Source: Armatimonadota bacterium
GTDB lineage: Bacteria > Armatimonadota > Zipacnadia > Zipacnadales > UBA11051
Assembly: GCA_003542955.1 (NCBI GenBank)
Contig: DPJP01000364.1
Location: forward strand, 3,640-10,079
DNA length: 6,440 nt
Direction: 5' to 3'
The notes under the pieces are model-generated. The model did not search any database, was not told the origin of the DNA, and saw nothing but the letters and a program-made list of their open reading frames with translations. The stretch's first letter is position 1; each line of letters starts with the position of its first letter. Positions 1-5,285 of the stretch are shown here, piece after piece. The position numbers and the translations under genes are program-made.

Positions 1-41
1 CCCTGCCCCTCCCAGCACCAGCCGATCTGCTTGAAGTCCAT
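1..41 (-). CDS. 5' end of an unidentified gene, cut by the window edge
   Basis: An ATG at 41-39 on the minus strand opens a frame that runs off the left edge; only 14 residues are visible (MDFKQIGWCWEGQG). The start is supported by a near-perfect Shine-Dalgarno, AGGAGG, at 54-49 with a 7-nt spacer. The visible start is polar and rich in Trp and Gly. It has no basic-plus-hydrophobic signal peptide, so a cytoplasmic protein is likely, but 14 residues are too few to name a family. The gene points the same way as the three genes upstream of it (170-5139) and lies 128 bp after the stop of the RDD membrane protein. It could be the fourth gene of that operon or start a new unit. That a gene starts here is fairly certain; its function is unknown. 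Confidence 0.72.
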   Translation of the reverse strand, partial: MDFKQIGWCWEGQ

Positions 42-169
42 CACTGCGCCTCCTGTAGGAGCCGTCAACCGGAGCCGGCCATTGGGCACGGGTGTCGGTG
101 ACGGGGAAATCGTGTTGTGTGGCGCATCACGTTCGCCACGACGAGCGTGGATGCCTGCGTGGTTGGCGC
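42..169. other. 128-bp intergenic spacer with one small inverted repeat
   Basis: This lies between the stop of the RDD membrane protein (170) and the next minus-strand start (41). It holds a perfect 5-bp inverted repeat, CCACG-ACGAG-CGTGG, at 136-150, about 20 bp past the stop codon. No run of T follows on the minus strand, so it is not a typical intrinsic terminator. TTGACG on the minus strand (68-63) looks like a -35 box but is too close to the start codon to serve the gene at 41. I see no other convincing promoter or coding content. Confidence 0.45.
49..61 (-). promoter_or_regulatory. Strong Shine-Dalgarno with a complementary upstream arm
   Basis: On the minus strand the leader reads CTCC-TACA-GGAGG-CGCAGTG-ATG. 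The SD core (AGGAGG, 54-49) decides the start at 41. CTCC (61-58) can pair with the GGAG of the SD across a 4-nt loop, which would partly hide the ribosome site. A 4-bp stem is weak and may be chance, but the layout closely matches that of the oxidoreductase start at 5286. Confidence 0.6.
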
Positions 170-2575
170 TCAGCGTATCTCCCACACTTCAAGTTCCGCG
201 TCGGAGTGGACGCAATGCAGCCCCGGTTGGCGCTCGAAATCTGAGCGCAGGCGCAGCAGGGATGCGGGCTCGAGCATCTCCACGTGAACGAGGACGTAGC
301 GGAACTGCGTCTCACGCAACTGCTGGAGAGATGACGAGAACTCAGCCTGACTGATCCCGGCCTGCGCGAGCATCAGTTCGGTCGGGCCGCGCTCGGAGAT
401 CCCATCCGGTGACAGCGCCTGCAGAAGCGGATTGCCGCTGATGAATGCGTCAACATCCGCGGGCGGGCGCGAGTGGACGGCGACGGCGATCGGCTTGCAG
501 TGGCTGGTCTGGAACTCCAGGTAGTCTCTGGAGTACGGATTGAGCGGCACGTCGATGAGCGCATACAGATTGGAGTCCGCGCGCACTGTGTGGTAGAACG
601 GGTGATCCTGGCGCGGCGAGATGTGGGCGGGCAGCGGCAGCAACTCGGCGAGGACGATGAGGCCCACAAGCGCACTCCAGGGCCCGGCATGTCCCCGAAG
701 TCGGAGCGTGTTGACGACACGGCTCACACCGAGTGCCGCCAGCACGGCAATGCCCAGCAACGACACGGCGACAAAGCGGCCCGGCGCAGCCATGCACGCG
801 ACGGGGCCGTAGCTGCAGGCGAGCTGGTACGGCAGGGATGGGAGTGGCGCCGTGGTCGCCATCAGGCTGCGCCCGTCGACGAAGACTTGCGCCAGGTCGT
901 AGGAGAGGTCCGTGTCGTGCGGCCATGACATACCGTTCCCCGGCGGCCCCCCGAACAGAAGCACGGGGACGGCGGGAAACTGGTCCACCGAGAAGAGTTT
1001 GGCGCTCTGTCCCGTTGCCAGCAATATGCCGACTGCCGCAAGCGATAGCCACGGCAGGGCCGCCCGCCGAGCGGTGGCCGCCCCGAGGCCGGCAAGCAGC
1101 AGGAGCACCGGCCCCATCGCCATCGCGCCCTCGCGACAAAGCTCCGGCATCTGAAGCCCACGCAGGCGCGATGCGTAGCCGAGCTGATTTGGCAGCAGAA
1201 AGGCTCCCCAGTCCATGCTCGCCCCTTCTCGCCACCCGAGGGGTTGGTCGATGGTGTCGCCGAACTGGGCCGCGGCGGGGACCAACAGCGGCAGCAGGGC
1301 GACCGTGGCGACGGCCAGAGCGACTGCAGCGCGGGCAAGCAGCGTGCGCAGGCGCAGGCCCACGGACAGGCATCCGACGACGGCGACAGCCGCGACTGCC
1401 ACGCCGGTGAAGGTCAGCACATAGTAGTCCACGTAGCCCGCGACGGCCACAAGCAACCCCGCTGCCACCGCGGCCCCCAGCCACCGCCTCTGCGGCATAC
1501 GCCATGCCGCGAGCGCCGCCCAGGGCATCACCGCCAGCGATACCTGATTGAGGTGGCCGAGATGAGCCTGCTGGATGAAGTAGGGCGACAGGCCGAATGC
1601 GAGGCCCCCCACCCATGCCGCGATTCCGTCGGAGACAAACCTCCGTGCAACGTAGAACGCCCCGGTACATGAGAGCACCAGGCTGCCGACCAGCACCACG
1701 TTGTAGACGGCGATCAGCGGGAGTAGACGCTGCAGTGGCATGGAGACCAGGCCGTCGGCCCAGACCATCGTCTGGTAGAGCAGTGAGACGCCCTGCGGCC
1801 AGAAGAACAGCTTCGTCGACAGCAGCGCGGGATCGGGGTCAAGAAAACGCCCTTCACCCACGTACCAGAGCGCCCAGAGAAACAGGCTGCCGTCATGTCC
1901 GGGCCCGCCGACGCGATGGGTCATGAGGTGGCCGGCCAGCGGTCTCAGGAATAACAGTGCGACGACCAGATAGCATGCCACCGCCGTCAGCAGCGACGAT
2001 ACGCTCGGCGCCGATTGTGGGAAAGCGGGATGGTCGCCTGGCGGGGATGTAGACGGTGCCTCGGCGGGTGCCGCTGGCCTGGAGAGATCGACGACAACCG
2101 ACCCCGCAATTGCGTCATGCCATCCCTGGCGGCGCGGATGCCACAGGATAGGGACGAGGCCCAGGTGGAACGGGATGCAGGCAACCACATAGCCGACGAA
2201 CCGCTTCACGCCCAGGAGCAGTGACGGCCGGCGGCCGTCGGCGCAGACTACGCGGATGCCGACTAACCGCTTCCCGACCGTTTGCCCGCCGATGCCCCAG
2301 CCCAGCACCAGGTAGGCTACGCCGATCGCCCGCGACGCCCATCGGGCCCAGGTGTCATCCTCACTGCCCATCAGCGCATTCGCCAGCACCAGCAGCAGGT
2401 TTGCGGCGAACAGCACGCCCACGTCAACAATAGATGCGAGCACCCGGATGTAGGGCGATGCGAGTGCATGGTCCAGTCGTGGCGGGAAGCCGTCCAGGTC
2501 GTTGGCGGGTGGGGGCGCCCCCGTGCCTGCCTCGCGGGGGATGGGGGTGTGCGCAGTCGTGTCGGTTCTCTGCAT
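170..2575 (-). CDS. RDD domain fused to a large GT-C-like multi-span membrane protein
   Basis: This 801-residue inner-membrane protein has three parts. First, residues about 38-165 form an RDD domain: an Arg (R44) and Asp (D51) in the first span, then GGQTVGKRLVG near 96-106 and GWHDAIAG near 151-158, with three membrane spans. Second, after a Pro/Ser-rich linker (about 166-192), residues about 193-652 hold roughly ten hydrophobic segments. Features here include GHDGS with D228 in the first outside loop, FFWPQGVSLLYQT (257-269), HLGHLN (338-343) and APGRF (597-601), the pattern of uncharacterised bacterial GT-C/YfhO-like membrane proteins. Third, about 655-801 is a soluble tail, probably outside the cytoplasm. 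GT-C enzymes transfer sugars from lipid-phosphate carriers, but activity here is inferred only. RDD domains usually occur as small separate proteins of unclear role (transport or stress has been proposed). The ATG at 2575 is 5 bp after the stop of the upstream gene, and its SD lies within that gene, so translation is probably coupled. The frame is intact. Confidence 0.85.
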   Translation of the reverse strand: MQRTDTTAHTPIPREAGTGAPPPANDLDGFPPRLDHALASPYIRVLASIVDVGVLFAANLLLVLANALMGSEDDTWARWASRAIGVAYLVLGWGIGGQTVGKRLVGIRVVCADGRRPSLLLGVKRFVGYVVACIPFHLGLVPILWHPRRQGWHDAIAGSVVVDLSRPAAPAEAPSTSPPGDHPAFPQSAPSVSSLLTAVACYLVVALLFLRPLAGHLMTHRVGGPGHDGSLFLWALWYVGEGRFLDPDPALLSTKLFFWPQGVSLLYQTMVWADGLVSMPLQRLLPLIAVYNVVLVGSLVLSCTGAFYVARRFVSDGIAAWVGGLAFGLSPYFIQQAHLGHLNQVSLAVMPWAALAAWRMPQRRWLGAAVAAGLLVAVAGYVDYYVLTFTGVAVAAVAVVGCLSVGLRLRTLLARAAVALAVATVALLPLLVPAAAQFGDTIDQPLGWREGASMDWGAFLLPNQLGYASRLRGLQMPELCREGAMAMGPVLLLLAGLGAATARRAALPWLSLAAVGILLATGQSAKLFSVDQFPAVPVLLFGGPPGNGMSWPHDTDLSYDLAQVFVDGRSLMATTAPLPSLPYQLACSYGPVACMAAPGRFVAVSLLGIAVLAALGVSRVVNTLRLRGHAGPWSALVGLIVLAELLPLPAHISPRQDHPFYHTVRADSNLYALIDVPLNPYSRDYLEFQTSHCKPIAVAVHSRPPADVDAFISGNPLLQALSPDGISERGPTELMLAQAGISQAEFSSSLQQLRETQFRYVLVHVEMLEPASLLRLRSDFERQPGLHCVHSDAELEVWEIR

Positions 2576-2576
2576 C

Positions 2577-2601
2577 GCTGCTACGTCTCCCCCGGTGCAG
2601 C
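2577..2601 (-). promoter_or_regulatory. Ribosome binding site inside the preceding gene, flanked by an inverted repeat
   Basis: On the minus strand GGGGGAG (2593-2587) lies in the last codons of the upstream membrane protein, 11 nt before the ATG at 2575, a rather long spacing. GCTGC at 2577-2581 and GCAGC at 2597-2601 are perfect complements around a 15-nt loop that holds the SD and the upstream stop codon (2583-2581). Ribosomes finishing the upstream gene would open such a stem, which fits translational coupling. The stem is short and could be chance. Confidence 0.45.
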
Positions 2602-4035
2602 AACGATATGGCTCAGGTCGATGACATGCGTGCGGGCCGCCGGGGTCTGCGGCGGGCCCAGCCGGGCGGTGACCTCGACCGGGTAGATGATCGGTACGGC
2701 CAACTGCAGGTCCTCGAGATGCTCCGGTAACCCGATGAGGTAGAAGGTGTCGCCGTCAGCAGGGGTGGGTACCTGCTCGAGCACGTACCACAAAGCGATC
2801 CGCCGCAGGTGGGAGTCGCGCATCCGGTGCTCCGCGAGCAGCCGCAGAGGGAGCAGATTGGCGACTATGAGCGCGCCGAGCGCCACCATCACACCGGCCC
2901 GCCTGATCGAGTATCCGCGTGCGCGGCGGAGCAGCCAACGAATGCCCATCCCCAGCAGCAACGCCAGGCCGACGGAGCCCGCGTACTGGTACCGCGGAGC
3001 CCGAGCGTAGTCGTACGAGAAAGGCGCGACTGGCAGGAATGCCACGTAGCACCAGAGCACCGAGAGCCTCACCAGCCGGCTGCCCCTGAGTACGGCAATG
3101 ACCGAGGCAATGAACAGGGCGCCGATAGCCGCATGCGAGATGGCGACCAGTGTGTCGGCCGGTCCGCCGCCGACAAACCGCACAAGCAGCGCGTGGTAGT
3201 TGGGGTAGGCCAGGTCCGGCACGAGCATCTGGGGGACGCAGCTGACGAAGTTGCTCAGCACATGCCACCCGAGCTGGTAGTCGGCTCCACCCGCCTCGAT
3301 CGCCTCCCGCGTTGGCGGCAACAGAACGCGCCAGATCAGAAGCAGGGTGTAGGGCGGGATGAACCACCAGAGCGCCGGTTGCCACCGCTTCCGTCCGCGT
3401 CCCATGCCGGAGAAGGCGTGGACGACTGCCGCGATGGGTGCGACCACGACACCGCTGTCCTTGGTGAGCAGCGTCGCCAGCACCGCGAGCGGGCCGGGGA
3501 CGCGCGGCCACGTCGCCCCGTTCGCGAATGCCAGCCACAAGTTGGCACTCAGTAGCAGGAAGACGGTCATCACAACATGCGGCCCGGCGGCGAGCCACCC
3601 GACTGCTTCATGATGCGTCGCCAGCACTGCGAAGACGACACCGGCCGCCAGCGCCGCCGCCCGGTCCGCGGTGAGTTGCCATAGCAGCCACGACACCAGG
3701 ATGCTGCACAGCATGTGTGCGCAGATAAGGCCGGCGAAGTAAGGGGTGGCGTCGTGCCACGAGCCGAGTTGGTATGCGGTGAAGAAGAGCAGGTTCCAGA
3801 GCACCGTCACGCCGGTGTCGCCCCACGCCAGGTTGGCGGGGTCTGCCTGCCACTGCCGGGCAACGCGTAGCCAGTTGAAGTCGTCGTGGTGGAAGTAGGT
3901 GCCGAGCATGGGGGAGTACGCCAGCCAGGCCAGGCCGACGATAGCCGTCAGGCTCAGGGCCCAGACGACGCCTCCGCGCCCGGACACAGGCGGGTGCGGA
4001 GCGGTATGGCTCTCACCGCCTACGGCAGTCGACAC
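2581..4035 (-). CDS. Multi-span GT-C-like membrane protein (PMT/TMTC-type core, putative glycosyltransferase)
   Basis: This is a 484-residue integral membrane protein. A short polar N-terminus precedes a first span (about 22-45). The first outside loop then carries HHDDFNW (49-55), with the Asp pair D51/D52 placed like the acidic motif of GT-C enzymes such as PMT/ArnT and TMTC proteins. Further resemblances to that group are HHEAVGW (141-147), TKDSG (191-195) at a span end where relatives have K-E/D, and RAPRYQYAGSVG (345-356), like the RYxYxPSVG segment of TMTC-like proteins. About nine or ten hydrophobic segments are visible, ending near 400; the last 80 residues look soluble. No TPR repeats follow, unlike true TMTC proteins. 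GT-C enzymes move a sugar from a polyprenyl-phosphate donor to a protein, lipid or glycan on the outer face of the membrane; acceptor and sugar are unknown here. The start is GTG at 4035, because the next in-frame Met (residue 43) would remove the first span. It lies 33 bp after the dehydrogenase and 5 bp before the RDD protein. Confidence 0.82.
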   Translation of the reverse strand: MSTAVGGESHTAPHPPVSGRGGVVWALSLTAIVGLAWLAYSPMLGTYFHHDDFNWLRVARQWQADPANLAWGDTGVTVLWNLLFFTAYQLGSWHDATPYFAGLICAHMLCSILVSWLLWQLTADRAAALAAGVVFAVLATHHEAVGWLAAGPHVVMTVFLLLSANLWLAFANGATWPRVPGPLAVLATLLTKDSGVVVAPIAAVVHAFSGMGRGRKRWQPALWWFIPPYTLLLIWRVLLPPTREAIEAGGADYQLGWHVLSNFVSCVPQMLVPDLAYPNYHALLVRFVGGGPADTLVAISHAAIGALFIASVIAVLRGSRLVRLSVLWCYVAFLPVAPFSYDYARAPRYQYAGSVGLALLLGMGIRWLLRRARGYSIRRAGVMVALGALIVANLLPLRLLAEHRMRDSHLRRIALWYVLEQVPTPADGDTFYLIGLPEHLEDLQLAVPIIYPVEVTARLGPPQTPAARTHVIDLSHIVAAPGET

Positions 4036-4043
4036 ACTCTATC

Positions 4044-4058
4044 GCTTCTCCCGGAAGC
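4044..4058 (-). promoter_or_regulatory. Ribosome binding site presented in a small hairpin
   Basis: In the 33-bp gap before the GTG at 4035, the minus strand reads GCTTC-CGGGA-GAAGC, a perfect 5-bp stem with a 5-nt loop. GGGAG (4052-4048) is the only SD-like string. It sits mostly in the loop, 12 nt from the GTG, which is long. The combination of a GTG start, a long spacer and possible structure suggests that initiation depends partly on ribosomes arriving from the dehydrogenase gene. This is an inference from sequence only. Confidence 0.4.
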
Positions 4059-4068
4059 CGATGCGCCG

Positions 4069-5139
4069 CTACGCATCGTGGTCTATGACAACGCCGGCGG
4101 TCTCCGCGGTGTTGTTGACGATCTGGTCGATGGCGGCAGGCGCCTCCGACATCGGAAAGCGGTGGCTGATGATCTCATCGACGTTGATGCGCCCCTCGCT
4201 CATGAGCCGCATAGACTCCTCGAGGTTGCGTTGAGTGCTCCACTGGGTAAATACGGGCGGGTAGTAGCCCCCCTGTTCGTAATACGGATCAAGAAAGCCC
4301 GGACCGGTTCGCGCGGCGCTTCGGACGTCCACGTTGCCCATCGATGCCGCCCAGCCGTGCCGGAAGCTGAATCCCCCGACGATGACGATGCGGCCCATCT
4401 GGTGCGTGTCGGGAGTGACCTTCATGCAGTCGAGTATCTGCTGGAATGTCTCGTCGCCGTCGCCCCCGAAGGCGATAAATGCGGCATCCAGCCCGCGCCC
4501 GCGGGTGAACTCACGCGTCGGTGCCACCAGGTTGTCCTCTCCGGGAGTGATTGTCAGTCCGGCGCCGCCCAGCTCCGCGGCTCTTCTCCGCGCCGGGAAG
4601 AGGTCCCAGCCGACCACTCGGGCGCCGGACAGATGGGCCAGACGCACGCAGTACTGGCCGACCACGCCGAGGCCGGCCACCAGCACGTCCTCGGAAAGCT
4701 GCAGCTCCGCGCGTCGCACCGCATGCATCGCCGTCGCCGCGAGATGAGCGGATGCGGCCCAGTCATAGCTTACACTATCCGGGATTGGCTCCGTCAACCC
4801 GCAGCCGACGACCACGTAGTCGGCGTGATAGGCGCCCTCGCCGGGGAAGCGCTCAATGCCGGACATGCAGGCCACGCGCTGACCGATCTCGCGGCCGGTG
4901 ACCCCCACGCCGAGCTGCACGATGTCGCCGGCGCACTGGTAGCCGAGTGGGCGGCGCGGGGCATCCGGGCGCGGATGCTTGCGGTCCTCGAATGCGGATC
5001 GCAGTTGGGTGCCCTGGCTGAAGAACGATGCGCGGTTTCTCACCAGCACGTAGCCGGGTCTGAGTTCCGGCGTCTCGCGCTGGTCGATGTGCCCGATGCC
5101 GTAGCCGTCGATGGGCAGGATGCGATGCGTGTCGGCCAT
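4069..5139 (-). CDS. Zinc-less medium-chain dehydrogenase/reductase (MDR superfamily)
   Basis: This 356-residue cytoplasmic oxidoreductase has a GroES-like N-terminal half (about 1-145) followed by a Rossmann fold. The nucleotide motif is GLGVVG at 156-161. D179 ends the second strand (VVGWD), which in this superfamily favours NAD over NADP. The N-terminal half has SFFSQGTQLR (38-47) where zinc alcohol dehydrogenases carry their catalytic Cys, and PLGYQCAG (64-71) where they have GHE. The four-Cys structural zinc lobe is absent; the five cysteines are scattered. This pattern matches the subgroup around bacteriochlorophyllide-type and related MDR proteins (SAGTE-like signature) rather than classical zinc enzymes. 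Substrate is unknown; oxidation of a sugar or polyol hydroxyl is only a guess. The ATG at 5139 is preferred because AAGGGAG lies 9 nt upstream; an in-frame ATG at 5166 would add nine residues and has a poorer site. Any start further upstream would cut into the divergent oxidoreductase gene. This is the first gene of the minus-strand unit. Confidence 0.9.
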   Translation of the reverse strand: MADTHRILPIDGYGIGHIDQRETPELRPGYVLVRNRASFFSQGTQLRSAFEDRKHPRPDAPRRPLGYQCAGDIVQLGVGVTGREIGQRVACMSGIERFPGEGAYHADYVVVGCGLTEPIPDSVSYDWAASAHLAATAMHAVRRAELQLSEDVLVAGLGVVGQYCVRLAHLSGARVVGWDLFPARRRAAELGGAGLTITPGEDNLVAPTREFTRGRGLDAAFIAFGGDGDETFQQILDCMKVTPDTHQMGRIVIVGGFSFRHGWAASMGNVDVRSAARTGPGFLDPYYEQGGYYPPVFTQWSTQRNLEESMRLMSEGRINVDEIISHRFPMSEAPAAIDQIVNNTAETAGVVIDHDA

Positions 5140-5148
5140 CTGTGTGCT

Positions 5149-5155
5149 CTCCCTT
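5149..5155 (-). promoter_or_regulatory. Shine-Dalgarno that sets the dehydrogenase start
   Basis: AAGGGAG on the minus strand, 9 nt before the ATG at 5139, is the best-spaced ribosome site in this leader. The competing ATG at 5166 has only GGGAG about 12 nt away. Unlike the other starts in the window, no complementary arm stands next to this site. Confidence 0.65.
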
Positions 5156-5263
5156 GTGATTGGCATAGCGACGGCGCGCTCCCACGCTCTCGCCGCTCCA
5201 TTCGCGCTGCACAGAGCAGCTTCCTCCTCCCGCGCTGCAGGTCCGTTGCGCCCGGCGCGGGAA

Positions 5264-5278
5264 CCTCCACTGCGGAGG
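5264..5278 (+). promoter_or_regulatory. Shine-Dalgarno inside a near-perfect palindrome
   Basis: GGAGG (5274-5278) lies 7 nt before the ATG at 5286 and fixes that start. It is the right arm of CCTCC-ACTGC-GGAGG, a perfect 5-bp stem with a 5-nt loop. As DNA it is a 15-bp palindrome with one mismatched pair (A5269 opposite C5273). In RNA the stem would mask the ribosome site; in DNA it could be a protein-binding site just downstream of a promoter. Either reading is an inference. Confidence 0.55.
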
Positions 5279-5285
5279 CGATACC

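Larger units (their letters stand above)
5140..5285. promoter_or_regulatory. Divergent intergenic region with a direct repeat and small palindromes
   Basis: These 146 bp separate the minus-strand dehydrogenase unit from the plus-strand FAD oxidoreductase, so they should hold promoters for both. CGCGCTGCA occurs twice in the same orientation (5203-5211 and 5231-5239), 28 bp start to start. Three short inverted repeats are present: GCTGC-ACAGA-GCAGC (5206-5220), GCGCC-C-GGCGC (5248-5258) and CCTCC-ACTGC-GGAGG (5264-5278). No strong -35/-10 pair is visible on either strand. The best plus-strand match, TTGGCA (5160-5165) with CACGCT (5183-5188) at 17 bp, has a poor -10. A shared operator for a regulator encoded elsewhere is plausible but not shown. 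Confidence 0.5.

Noticed and set aside
136..150. Inverted repeat CCACG-ACGAG-CGTGG as a terminator of the membrane-protein operon
   Set aside because: The stem has only 5 bp and no T-run follows on the minus strand, so there is no support for intrinsic termination.
450..1670. Minus-strand open frame of 406 codons overlapping the RDD fusion protein in another frame
   Set aside because: The translation is an Arg/Gly/Ala-rich frame-shifted shadow, without the hydrophobic spans seen in the main frame and without a ribosome site.
5160..5188. Promoter for the FAD oxidoreductase (TTGGCA, 17 bp, CACGCT) or a sigma-54 site at TTGGCATAG
   Set aside because: The -10 hexamer matches the consensus at only two positions, and the sigma-54 reading lacks the -12 TTGC element. 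It is too weak to list as a promoter.
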